The position numbers and the translations under genes are program-made. From assembly GCA_009691845.1 (NCBI GenBank), contig SIAJ01000005.1:1-64000 (forward strand): DNA of 64,000 nucleotides, in the 5' to 3' direction. Below, one piece after another: positions 28,631 to 38,350 of this stretch (within the stretch, counting starts at the first letter, position 1; the number at the start of each line of letters is the position of its first letter). The notes under the pieces are model-generated. The model saw nothing but the letters and a program-made list of their open reading frames with translations. It did not search any database and was not told the DNA's origin. The stretch is from Gemmataceae bacterium (GTDB lineage: Bacteria > Planctomycetota > Planctomycetia > Gemmatales > Gemmataceae).

Positions 28631-29950
28631 GTGATGATGACATGCCGATGGCTCTTCACCGTGGCCGTGTTGGCGGTGGCATGGGCCAGCCCGATTCGGG
28701 CTGACGAACCCAGACCGCTGTCCGCCGACCAGTTCGACAATCTGCACAAACTGATCAAGCCCCAGACGGGCGAATCACGCTGGATGGAGATCGACTGGCA
28801 TCCCAGCGTCTGGGAAGGACGGCAGAAGGCCGCGAAGCAGGGGAAGCCGCTGTTCATTTGGGCGGGGAGTGGTGGCGCGCCGGCGGCAGGCTGCTGAACT
28901 GCGGGACGCGGGGGCCGTGCGCCCTCTCAGTGGACCGATGAACGCATCAAACTCGTCAAGGAGAACTTCATCGCCGTCGCTGTACCGACCGATGTTAGCC
29001 GTGCCAAAGGACCGGAAGGAGAGTTCTTGCGAGCTGCCGGCATCGACAAGCACTGGGTCACTTCCAGCGGGTACATGAGTTGCGTATCGCCTAGCGGGAA
29101 GTGGTTAGGTCATGCACCTACCGGCAAGGTGTTGGAGGCATTCGAGAAGTTGCCGAAGGACGAACGCGAACCGAAGGCCATCAAGGTTCCCGACCTGAAG
29201 CCATCGGAAGCGGTGATCGCCATTCCCCCGGAAGGTGCTTTGGTTCTCCGAGTCCATGGGCGGTTTCTAGGCCGTGACGACAAGGAGAACTTGCGTCCCG
29301 TTAAGGGCGACGACTTTCCCCAACTTCGCGGCAAGGAGTCGTCGATTCGTAGCCACCAGTTCCTTTTCGAGCCGAACACGGAGTACATGTGGCTGACGAA
29401 CGAGGAATGGCACTCCCTGGTGCCGGCCAAACCTGCCAAGGGGGACAGGCTGCCGGTGGCCTCCGCGATCAGCGAACGCCTGGCTCGCTTCCACCTGTCG
29501 CCACGCCGCGCTCTGACGAGCGAGGACGGCATCGTGGCCAAGAAAGACATCAAGGCAGCCAATCTTACGCTGGTGGTCGATGATGTGTCGCCTCAGCGAA
29601 TCCGACTCCTGTTGGTCGGATTCGTTCACCACGGCAACGACTTCGACAATGCCAAGGCCACGTCGCCAAACGGTCTGCTCGGCTTCGGCTACGAAACACC
29701 GATTCACGGCATGTTGGAATACGACCGCAAAAAGGAAGCCTTCGTTCGCTTGGACATCGTTGCCCCCGGAGAAGTGTGGGGCCGCTGGGGAGATGCCAAC
29801 GGGAAAAGTCTGACCATCGAGCGTCCGGGTCGGTCCCCCATCGGCTTTGCTTTCGAGTTGGCCAAGGGAGATACCCCAACGGACCGACTCCCGCCCGCTG
29901 GGCATGGTGGTCGAGCGGTGCGGGCAGGCTATTTCGCAGCTTCCAAGTAG
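28631..29950 (+). CDS. Candidate selenoprotein: secreted thioredoxin-like protein with in-frame TGA
   Basis: GTG/ATG start at 28631/28634; signal peptide; KAAKQGKPLFIWAGSGGAPAAGC-TGA(28895-28897)-TAGRGGRAPSQWTDERIKLVKENFIAVAVPTD, same frame to stop at 29950; bSECIS-like hairpin 28898-28931. Confidence 0.65.
28898..28931 (+). promoter_or_regulatory. Putative bacterial SECIS element
   Basis: ACTG(898-901)/CAGT(928-931) basal stem; GGGGGC(910-915)/GCCCTC(921-926) upper stem (one G-U); loop CGUGC (916-920), beginning 19 nt after the UGA. Confidence 0.5.
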
Positions 29951-30083
29951 TTCTGACGTCTGGCGAGGCTGACAAATCACTCCAAAACATGGTCGCCGGC
30001 ATCGAAATCGACCGCCGGCGACGAAAGAAATTCGTGAAGCAAGATCAGGGTTTACGCCAGAGCCTCGCTCCGAAGATAAATGA

Positions 30084-30840
30084 TTACGCCTTTACCAGAG
30101 TCGCCTCTTCTCCATGCTTGAGGGAGACGGAGGCAACCAACGGGCCTGACGTGCCGTCGGCATTCAGAATTCGGTAGTTGCCATTCAGGTTGTGCGTTGT
30201 CACGGCTGCCGCACCCGTGCCGCCAACGCCCTGGCCGGCCGAATACGCGAGCGGTTTGTACAGCACCAGGGCGTTACCGTACTCGCGCTGATACACTCGA
30301 AACGCAAGTTGATTGTTCGCTGGGTTGGCCGACATCGAAGGCAATCGCGTCGAACCAGTGGCGCGACCAGCTTGAAGCCGGTTCTTCGCCGCCCCAGGTC
30401 ATCAGCATCGTTCGTTGCGGATCGGCGAGCAAGTAGTAGGCAGGAGCGGCCAAACGCGTGCGGTCGTCCGCGGACGAGCCGCCTTGAGAAAGCGTGTCAA
30501 GTATCCTCGTGTTCGAAGGATTTCCGGCCGCGAACTGCGGTCGTGGCCATGTCCTCGATCAATTTCGCGTTGCCGAACGGGGCCTTGCCGACCAAATTGT
30601 CCATGAAAATACCATCGACGATCGGATTGGCCGAAAGGAACTTGACCGCGCAATCCTTGCCCATGCGTTCGACGTCCGTCATGGTGAATCGGGTGAAGTG
30701 GCTCCGAGGCTGCTTGAGAAATCGTGCGTCAACCAATCCTCTTGAGAAAAGACGCGGCACGAAACGCAACTCGCGGGCGTTCGTCATTCGACCTACGAAC
30801 GGTTCGACGTGCCGGGACGGGCCGAGTCCAATAAATTGAT
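30084..30840 (-). pseudogene. Degraded glycoside-hydrolase-like gene remnant
   Basis: Three successive frames: RELRFVPRLFSRGLVDARFLKQPRSHFTRFTMTDVERMGKDCAVKFLSANPIVDGIFMDN..., ILDTLSQGGSSADDRTRLAAPAYYLLADPQRTMLMTWGGEEPASSWSRHWFDAIAFDVG, SANPANNQLAFRVYQREYGNALVLYKPLAYSAG...; family assignment tentative. Confidence 0.6.
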
Positions 30841-30843
30841 CCC

Positions 30844-32238
30844 ATGACCGACTTGGCCTACCAGCGTTGCATTCACCCTTCGTGTGGCGCGACCGCGTCC
30901 CTGGATGACACATCGTTCCAATGTGCCGCCTGTGGCAGCCTGATGGATGTTGCCTACGACTGGGACAGGCTGCATCCGCCGAAGAATCTTCGCGAGTTCG
31001 AAGCCAAGTGGTCGCGTCGTTCGGAGCCGCTCGAGGTCAGCGGAGTTTGGCGATTCCGCGAGTTATTCCCATTCGCGCGCGACGAACAGATCATGACCAT
31101 CGGCGAAGGGCAGACGCTCACGCAACGATCGGACTCCGTGGCAAAGTTCGCCGGAATGAATTCGGGCCGATTGTTCTTGCAGTACGAAGGCATGAATCCG
31201 AGCGGCAGTTTCAAAGATAACGGCATGACCGCCGCGTTCACGCACGCCCGCATGGTCGGGGCCCGCCGGGCCGCCTGTGCGAGTACCGGCAATACCAGCG
31301 CATCTCTTGCAATCTACTGTGCGGCCACGGACCTGATGCGTGCGGTCATCTTTATCGGCTCCGGAAAAATCTCATACGGCAAGCTGGCCCAGGCCCTCGA
31401 TCATGGGGCACTGACGGTGCAGATTGCTGGGGATTTTGACGATGCCCTCGCCCGCGTTCAGCAGATCAGCAAAAAACTCGGCATCTATCTCGTCAACAGC
31501 GTGAACCCGTTCCGCCTCGAAGGTCAGAAGACGATCATGTATCGGATTCTGGAAGCCCTGCGGTGGGAAGTGCCCGATTGGATCGTAGTGCCCGGCGGGA
31601 ATCTCGGCAACACGTCGGCCTTCGGCAAGGCCTTCATCGAGCTTGTGGACCTTGGGTTGATCCCGCACGCTCCGCGCTTGGCAGTCATCAATGCCGCGGG
31701 AGCGAATACGTTTTTCCAACTCTACGAACGGCAGGGCCTGCGCTGGAACGGCGGCCGGCTCGATCAGGGACGCGTGGACGCCTACATGCACGGGATGGAT
31801 GCTGCAAATGCGAGAGCCAATACTTTGGCCAGCGCGATCGAGATCAATCGTCCTGTGAACCTGCCCAAGGCATTGCGGGCTGTTGATCGATGTGGCGGAG
31901 TCGTTCGCGAAGTGACGGATCAGGAAATCATGGACGCGAAAGCGAAAGTCGCGGCCGGGGGCCTCGGCTGCGAACCCGCTTCTGCCGCAAGTGTTGCCGG
32001 CGCGAAGAAACTCCGTGCCGAGGGCGTAATCGGTGCCGACGAGCGGATCGTCTGCATCCTGACGGGACACCAACTCAAGGATCCCACGGCCACGGTTGCT
32101 TATCATTCGGCCGATCCCAAGACATTCGAGGAAGTCCTCGGCACACGCGGCATCCGCCGTGCGAACTTCGCGAATCGGGCTGTACAGGTGCCGAACGATT
32201 TGGACGAGATTATCAAGGCGATTGAAGTGTACGCGTAA
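30844..32238 (+). CDS. thrC: Threonine synthase
   Basis: N-terminal Zn-ribbon-like Cys; [17 protein letters not shown] (PLP Lys), [32 protein letters not shown]. Confidence 0.93.
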   Translation: MTDLAYQRCIHPSCGATASLDDTSFQCAACGSLMDVAYDWDRLHPPKNLREFEAKWSRRSEPLEVSGVWRFRELFPFARDEQIMTIGEGQTLTQRSDSVAKFAGMNSGRLFLQYEGMNPSGSFKDNGMTAAFTHARMVGARRAACASTGNTSASLAIYCAATDLMRAVIFIGSGKISYGKLAQALDHGALTVQIAGDFDDALARVQQISKKLGIYLVNSVNPFRLEGQKTIMYRILEALRWEVPDWIVVPGGNLGNTSAFGKAFIELVDLGLIPHAPRLAVINAAGANTFFQLYERQGLRWNGGRLDQGRVDAYMHGMDAANARANTLASAIEINRPVNLPKALRAVDRCGGVVREVTDQEIMDAKAKVAAGGLGCEPASAASVAGAKKLRAEGVIGADERIVCILTGHQLKDPTATVAYHSADPKTFEEVLGTRGIRRANFANRAVQVPNDLDEIIKAIEVYA

Positions 32239-32283
32239 TCAAACTCCCCTCTCCGCTTCGGGGCCGGGGGGAAAGGCAAAAAC

Positions 32284-33078
32284 ATGAAAACCCAACTCGC
32301 GATTCACGGAGCCTGCGGCCGAATGGGCCAGCGTCTCGTGGCCCTCGCACACGAAGACCACGACCTGAGCATCGTCGCCGCTGTTGATTACGCCAAGCAT
32401 CCGAATCAAGGCAAAGACGCGGGCGACCTGGCTGGGGTGGGGGCGATCGGCCTAGGCATCACTGCGGCAATACCCCTGAATGTGCATCCGGATGTCGTGA
32501 TCGACTTCTCGATTCCCGAAGCCACGATGGGCATCGTGAAGGTCTGCGAATCGCGAAAGATCCCGCTCGTAGTGGCGACGACCGGCCACACGGACGCCCA
32601 GCGACAGGAGATTGAAGCCGCCGCCCATGCGACTGCGATTCTCTTTTCGCCGAGCATGAGCCTGGTGGTCAATTTGCTCTTCAAACTGGTAAACGACACG
32701 GCCCTGGCCCTGAAGGGGAAGGGCTTCGACGTGGAAGTGGTCGAACGACATCACCGCTTCAAGAAGGATTCGCCGAGCGGCACGGCCATGCACTTCGCCC
32801 GCGTGTTGCAAAAGGCCATGGACATTCCAAACCTGATCCACGGACGCGAGGGAATCATCGGCGAACGGCCTGCGAACGAGATCGGCGTTCATGCCATCCG
32901 GGCCGGCGACAACGTGGGTGAACACACGATTATTTTCAGCACGCTTGGGGAGACGCTCGAACTGGTTCACAAGGGCTATAGCCGGGATAGTTACGCTCGC
33001 GGTGCTCTGGAGGCTGCGAAGTTCCTGGCGAACAAGCCGGCCGGGCGTTACTCGATGAACGACGTTCTTGGACTTTGA
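32284..33078 (+). CDS. dapB: 4-hydroxy-tetrahydrodipicolinate reductase
   Basis: AIHGACGRMGQRL, VIDFSIPEA, VVEVVERHHRFKKDSPSGTA. Confidence 0.95.
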   Translation: MKTQLAIHGACGRMGQRLVALAHEDHDLSIVAAVDYAKHPNQGKDAGDLAGVGAIGLGITAAIPLNVHPDVVIDFSIPEATMGIVKVCESRKIPLVVATTGHTDAQRQEIEAAAHATAILFSPSMSLVVNLLFKLVNDTALALKGKGFDVEVVERHHRFKKDSPSGTAMHFARVLQKAMDIPNLIHGREGIIGERPANEIGVHAIRAGDNVGEHTIIFSTLGETLELVHKGYSRDSYARGALEAAKFLANKPAGRYSMNDVLGL

Positions 33079-33081
33079 CCC

Positions 33082-33846
33082 ATGCTCAGCAACGTCCGCG
33101 TCGTTCTCGTGCAGCCGCACTATGCGGGCAATCTTGGCTCCGTGGCCCGGGCCATGGCCAACTTCGGGCTCAAGCATCTCGCCTTGGTCGCCCCCTATGC
33201 CGATCCGCTTTCGGAAGAGGCTCGACGATTGGCCACGCACGGGGAAGAGATTCTTTCGTCCGCTCGCATCCTGCCCACGCTCGAAGAGGCGGTTGCCGAT
33301 TGCGGAGTGGTGCTCGGAACCACGGGCAACGTCGAAGGGATTTATCGCACCCAGAACTATGGGCGACCGGATGAAATGCTGTCGCGAATCAGCATGGCGA
33401 TGGACCGTACTCCCTGTGCCCTCGTGTTCGGCCCGGAACCGAGCGGCCTGAGCAATGCGGAAGTGGCTCGCTGTCATGGCTTGATTCGCATTCTGACCGA
33501 CTCTCAGACCCCGTCGCTAAATCTATCACACGCGGTTGCAATCTGTTTGCATGAATTGCGCATGACCTCCCTTCGAGCGCTGGAGGTTGCCGTCCATCCG
33601 ACGCAGAAAATCGCGGAGTTTGACGAACAGGAACGGATGTTTGCAAACCTTCGCGATGCCCTGGAACGGGTTCATTTCATTTGGGGAACGAAAGCCGATT
33701 CCCTGATGCATGCGGTTCGGCATCTGATCGTCCGCGCTCAACCGTCGCCGAACGAGGTGCGGATTCTGCATGGCCTGGCCCGTCAGCTTCGCTGGGTGGC
33801 CGAGAACGGCGTCTCACACCCGGAGGACGATGGAGCCAATGACTGA
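33082..33846 (+). CDS. TrmJ-like RNA methyltransferase (SPOUT family)
   Basis: VVLVQPHYAGNLGSVARAMANFGLKHLALVAP...ALVFGPEPSGLSNAEVARCHGLIRI...SLNLSHAVAICLHEL. Confidence 0.9.
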   Translation: MLSNVRVVLVQPHYAGNLGSVARAMANFGLKHLALVAPYADPLSEEARRLATHGEEILSSARILPTLEEAVADCGVVLGTTGNVEGIYRTQNYGRPDEMLSRISMAMDRTPCALVFGPEPSGLSNAEVARCHGLIRILTDSQTPSLNLSHAVAICLHELRMTSLRALEVAVHPTQKIAEFDEQERMFANLRDALERVHFIWGTKADSLMHAVRHLIVRAQPSPNEVRILHGLARQLRWVAENGVSHPEDDGAND

Positions 33847-34657
33847 AACTGCAGCGGTCGTACTGCTCTGGGGCCTGGCTGGCTTGCTCCTCGGCTGGAC
33901 CTGGCTTCCCGCACTCATCAGCGGCCTGGGGGCTACACGCTATTCCAACGGCGGCTCGGAAGATTCGACTGCCCTCACGCCCGATCGCAGTGAGCCGGAC
34001 TATCAGTTTTGGCTCTTGCGGATTACTGCCCTGGGTTACGAACCCCTCGGCACCGCTTGGATGAAGATCAATTATCACGGCCCAAACTGGCGTTACGAGA
34101 CACAGGTGCAGGCGTTCTTCTCACGGACGAATCAAACGTACATCTTCATCCAGAAGCAACCAAAGCCGTTGGACGTGTGGTGGGTCGTTGTGTTTGCCAC
34201 AAGCTGGAACAATGGTGGTTTGTTGCTGACCAGCAACGGTGCCGACGAACCGCCTGGCGACGGCGACTACATCGTGCAGGGAATGGAAAGCGACGATTTG
34301 CGGGCGGTGCAAGAATTGCACCTGGCACAACGAGATCGCCTTTTGAAGGAGGGCAGGCATACCGAACGCGACCAGAGTCTTGAGACGTTATTGACAGCTA
34401 TGCGAGTGCATTCCGGACCGGCCGCCCGGTACCTCGGCATGAAACTGGGACAGTCGTATCTCGCCGCACACGGCATCATTCACATTTTTGTGTCGCTACC
34501 GGTGGTGTACTTGAGCGACTTCACACACTGGTCGCTCCCGCTAGTGAACCTGATTCTTGGCGGGTTACTTGCGCTGGGCGATCGCGGGGCGAAGGTGAGA
34601 GCGGGCAAGATGCTTCGGGACCAGATCGCCAGAATGACACGACGCTCCGCGTCCTGA
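33839..34657 (+). CDS. Hypothetical membrane protein
   Basis: N-terminal TM (VVLLWGLAGLLLGWTWL), C-terminal hydrophobic segment; start overlaps trmJ-like stop by 8 nt. Confidence 0.7.
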   Translation: MTETAAVVLLWGLAGLLLGWTWLPALISGLGATRYSNGGSEDSTALTPDRSEPDYQFWLLRITALGYEPLGTAWMKINYHGPNWRYETQVQAFFSRTNQTYIFIQKQPKPLDVWWVVVFATSWNNGGLLLTSNGADEPPGDGDYIVQGMESDDLRAVQELHLAQRDRLLKEGRHTERDQSLETLLTAMRVHSGPAARYLGMKLGQSYLAAHGIIHIFVSLPVVYLSDFTHWSLPLVNLILGGLLALGDRGAKVRAGKMLRDQIARMTRRSAS

Positions 34658-34700
34658 AGACCGGTTGCCCGATGAGACTTATGCTCAAGGCCGTACCTAG

Positions 34701-34815
34701 AATTGTGGCGGTAGGCCTCCAGGCTTGCCGGAATGGTCTCTGCCAAGTGCCACGAAATAGATTGGCACAGGCCTGGAGGCCCATTCCCCCAGGAATTCCT
34801 TCACGACGCGGACGT
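34701..34815. repeat. ~110-bp dispersed repeat, copy 1
   Basis: Closely matches 63401..63515 (tggcgg..ggcctccaggc.tgccggaatg....gcaagtgccac..aat.gat.tgg.acaggcctggaggcccattccc). Confidence 0.85.
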
Positions 34816-34839
34816 CGTGCCACATTCCTGGCCCCGCTA

Positions 34840-35991
34840 TCACGATGCGTCGCGTAGTCCCACGTTCAAATACCCGTACTGTCGCATCACGTCGCCCCAA
34901 CGCCGTGTGATCTCCGCGAGTTCGTCGGCCGATGGTTGCCACTTGTTGCGCTCGTAGTCGGCGTGCTCCGCGAGATAGCGTTCCAGGTCGGGTTGGACCT
35001 TCTCAAAGTTGCCGAGATCGAGATTCACATAGATCTTCCGCATCTCATCCAGCGGATCGCGAACCAGGTCTTCATAGCGAAGTTCGTGGAACCGGTCGGA
35101 CCGGATTAAGCCGCGTGTTTCGTCCAGTCGGCGATGGACTTGTAGGAAGGTTTCGTACACGCGATCTTCCAGCCCCTCGAAAGTCGGTTCGTGCAATCCC
35201 TGGGCACGATACATCTTTTTCCACAGATTCACCGTCGAAGAAAAGACGGCCACCGGATCGCGGACGATGTGGATGAAGCGGGCATCCGGAAACATTTCCA
35301 GGAGCGTCGGGATCCGGCACGTGTGCGGCGGGGACTTGAGAACCAGTCGTCGGGGATCGCGAAATGCGACTTCCTTCAGGAACTTCAGAAAAGCACGCTT
35401 CCAGTTCGCTTTCTGCCACTTCGGCAAGCCATCCAGGTTCAGGGCCTCCGCGTCCTGCCAGCCACGATTCGGGAACGCGATCGAGTTGTAAGGAGACGGC
35501 TGGCCCAGCAACGCCAGCGCGAATTCTTCCTCTTGTGGCCGACCCCAACCGACCGGCATGTTGTCCATCATCCGCTGCGATGGAAGTATCCAGTTGAAAT
35601 ATTTCCGAATGAAAGATTCCGAGATCAGAAAGTGTGCGGGATCGAAACACTGGTAGGTATTGGGAAACGAGTGCCGCGGGTCGAGAACGAGCAGTTCGTG
35701 CAAAAGCGTTGTTCCGCTACGCCAGTGGCCCAGAATGAAAATTGGCGGTTCTTGAATTGAACTGGTGCGAAGCCGTTGGCCGTAAAGGCCCTGCTGAGCA
35801 TACCGAAGGATCGTGTGCCCCAGGGCAAACATGGTTCCCAGCGGCAAGAGATGAGCCTGCTTCCATCCAAAGGAGTAGCGGCCAAGCCAAAGCAAACGAA
35901 GCCAAGCGAACAAATCGCAGCCCAGCCAGATGTGGGGGGACCAGCCGTTGGTTTTGCCCTTCGCTTTAGCCGACTCCATGCACCGCTCCAA
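34840..35991 (-). CDS. Sulfotransferase family protein
   Basis: PIFILGHWRSGTTLLHELLVLDPRHSFPNTYQCF (5'-PSB loop), IHIVRDPVAVFSSTVNLW (3'-PB). Confidence 0.88.
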   Translation of the reverse strand: MERCMESAKAKGKTNGWSPHIWLGCDLFAWLRLLWLGRYSFGWKQAHLLPLGTMFALGHTILRYAQQGLYGQRLRTSSIQEPPIFILGHWRSGTTLLHELLVLDPRHSFPNTYQCFDPAHFLISESFIRKYFNWILPSQRMMDNMPVGWGRPQEEEFALALLGQPSPYNSIAFPNRGWQDAEALNLDGLPKWQKANWKRAFLKFLKEVAFRDPRRLVLKSPPHTCRIPTLLEMFPDARFIHIVRDPVAVFSSTVNLWKKMYRAQGLHEPTFEGLEDRVYETFLQVHRRLDETRGLIRSDRFHELRYEDLVRDPLDEMRKIYVNLDLGNFEKVQPDLERYLAEHADYERNKWQPSADELAEITRRWGDVMRQYGYLNVGLRDAS

Positions 35992-36090
35992 TCCCTGAGC
36001 CGAAGTTCCAACTCATTCTTATACCATCCTTGCTACCAGAGTGAACATTGCGACCGCAGCGATACTCTCCGTCGCGTCGAATGATCACCG

Positions 36091-36145
36091 TAGGGCAAGC
36101 CTCTCGCTTGCCTTCAATCGGAGGCAAGCGTGACGCTTGCCCGAC
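36091..36145. repeat. Inverted repeat GGGCAAGC family
   Basis: tagggcaagcctctcgcttgcc ... ggcaagcgtgacgcttgcccga. Confidence 0.8.
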
Positions 36146-36171
36146 AACGGAACTCATCGGAGAGACCTTGA

Positions 36172-37185
36172 ATGCATCAAGTCACGTTCATCCAGGGCGG
36201 GGGCATCGGCCACGATCAGGAGGCTTCCGTACGCCGTCTGCTGGCTGCGGCGGGGGTCGAGATCAATTGGCAGGTCTTTCCCGCCGGCTGGGAAGCGACG
36301 TCGCAGGCACTTCCCGTGGTGCCACCGGAGGCAATCCGCTCCATTCGTGAAACGGGGGTGGCTCTCAAGACGAAGCTGCTGCCTCCGCCTGCTGGGTCGA
36401 TCGCCGGGGGTCCACCGGCCAACGCGAATGTGCTATTTCGCAAATCGCTCGGCATCTTCGCCGTCGTTCGGCCCATTCACAACCTACCGGGGTTACCGAG
36501 TCGCTTTCAGGATGTGAATTTCACGCTGGTTCGCGAGGTCACGGAAGATTTGTACGCGACGTCCGAACACGAGATCGTGCCCGGTGTCGTGCAAAGCTTC
36601 AAAATCGTGACCGAGGCCGCGTGCCTGCGCTTCTTCCGTTTCGCATTCAAACTGGCCGTGAAACAAGGCCGCAAGAGCGTCCATTGCATTCACAAGGCCA
36701 ACATCTTGAAACTTGCCGACGGACTGGCACTGGACTGTTTCCGTGCCGTCGCGGCCGACTTCCCGCAAATTACCCCGAAGGACATGATCGTCGATAATGC
36801 CTGCATGCAGTTGGTCAGCAAGCCGAAGCAATTCGAGATGCTGGCCACGGGAAATTTGTATGGCGACCTGTTGAGCGACCTGGGGGCAGGTCTGTCCGGC
36901 GGAATTAGCAGCACGGCCGGAATCATGCATGCAGAAGGCCTTCGCGTCTATGAGGCAATATTCGGCGCCACGCGCGAAGCGGTCCGCACGGATCGTGCCA
37001 ATCCACTCCCCTTGATATTGCCCGCATTGGAGATGCTGAAGGACCTTGGTGAACACGCGGTTGCGGGCCGAATCTTGGAATCGATCGGCCGCGTGCTGAC
37101 CGAACGCAAAGTGCTGACGGCCAATTTGGGCGGAACGGCCACGACATCCGCGTTTACGGAAGCGTTGATTCGCTCGCTACCGTGA
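36172..37185 (+). CDS. Isocitrate/isopropylmalate dehydrogenase family protein
   Basis: FRKSLGIFAVVRPIHNLPG, VREVTEDLYATSEHEIVPGVVQS, HKANILKLADGL, GNLYGDLLSDLGAGLSGGI; unusual N-terminal GGGIGHD. Confidence 0.85.
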   Translation: MHQVTFIQGGGIGHDQEASVRRLLAAAGVEINWQVFPAGWEATSQALPVVPPEAIRSIRETGVALKTKLLPPPAGSIAGGPPANANVLFRKSLGIFAVVRPIHNLPGLPSRFQDVNFTLVREVTEDLYATSEHEIVPGVVQSFKIVTEAACLRFFRFAFKLAVKQGRKSVHCIHKANILKLADGLALDCFRAVAADFPQITPKDMIVDNACMQLVSKPKQFEMLATGNLYGDLLSDLGAGLSGGISSTAGIMHAEGLRVYEAIFGATREAVRTDRANPLPLILPALEMLKDLGEHAVAGRILESIGRVLTERKVLTANLGGTATTSAFTEALIRSLP

Positions 37186-38334
37186 TGCCAGACTCACCGC
37201 GAGGTAGACTTCCCGCAACGGCACACCATGTTCGCGGGCGATGCGGGCACAATCTTCGTACTCGGGCGTGAGGATCGAACTTTCCTCACGCCAGCCACGC
37301 TTGGCCTGTACGGGGCCCCACGCAGTCTGAACCACAACGCTTTGGCGGTTCAGCTTGCTCCGCGTTGCCGTGTGTTTCCGGATGCCGAATGTACCCGTTT
37401 CTCGGAACAGAATCGCCTCGATGCGTGCGACCGATTCCGTGGTGGCGATCACGGACAGAAGCACGCCTGGCCGATTTTTCTTCATCTGAATCGGCACGGT
37501 GAACACATCCAACGCACCGGCCGCGAACAGGGTTTCCATGCAGTAGCCGATCACTTCGCCGGGAACATCATCGAGGTTGGTTTCGAGAACGGTCACAACG
37601 TCGCTGGCGGCCGCGATCGAGTTTGAATGGCCCAGAAACACACGCAGGATGTTCGGCTGCTCCCATGGATCCCGCTTGCCGGCTCCACACCCAATTCGCT
37701 CGATGGTCATCGTGGGTTGTTCGGTAAACTCGTTCACCAGCGTCGCGAGAATCGCGGCACCCGTTGGCGTCACCAACTCGCCCGTCACAGGTGCTTTCGC
37801 GAGCGGCATGTTCTTGAGCAGCATCGCGGTGGCCGGTGCGGGAACGGGCATCAGGCCATGAGCACATTTCACGGTGCCGCTTCCCGGCGGAACCGAGCGA
37901 CAGGTAATTCGTTCCAGGCCGAGGAGATCGATGGCGACTGCTGTCCCGGCAATGTCGGCGATGCTGTCGAGTGCGCCGACTTCGTGGAAATGGACTTTTT
38001 CGATTGGCATTCCGTGAACGGCGGCCTCCGCTTCGGCCAGCTTGCGAAAGATGGCCAGTGCCAGGTCGCGTTGCCGCGCGGTCATGGCACTCTTCGCGAA
38101 GATGGCCTCGACATCGGGCAGGAAACGGTACTCCTCCTGGTCCGGTGCGAGCACATTCACATAGGTGGCCGCGATGCCGTTGCGCTTGACCTTTTCGATC
38201 TCCAGCGTGATCGGCAGTCCGAACGATGCCAGCACGGACCGGATCGCTTCCGCGTCCACGCCGGCATCGATCAGGGCCGCGAGCGTCATGTCGCCGCTGA
38301 TGCCGCTGAAACAATCGAAGTGCAAGATTCGCAA
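37177..38334 (-). CDS. larC: Nickel pincer cofactor biosynthesis protein LarC
   Basis: MRILHFDCFSGISGDMTLAALIDAG, KVHFHEVGALDSIADIAGTAVAIDLLG, ETNLDDVPGEVIGYCME. Confidence 0.92.
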   Translation of the reverse strand: MRILHFDCFSGISGDMTLAALIDAGVDAEAIRSVLASFGLPITLEIEKVKRNGIAATYVNVLAPDQEEYRFLPDVEAIFAKSAMTARQRDLALAIFRKLAEAEAAVHGMPIEKVHFHEVGALDSIADIAGTAVAIDLLGLERITCRSVPPGSGTVKCAHGLMPVPAPATAMLLKNMPLAKAPVTGELVTPTGAAILATLVNEFTEQPTMTIERIGCGAGKRDPWEQPNILRVFLGHSNSIAAASDVVTVLETNLDDVPGEVIGYCMETLFAAGALDVFTVPIQMKKNRPGVLLSVIATTESVARIEAILFRETGTFGIRKHTATRSKLNRQSVVVQTAWGPVQAKRGWREESSILTPEYEDCARIAREHGVPLREVYLAVSLASR

Positions 38335-38350
38335 GATTGGCTCCGAGAAA

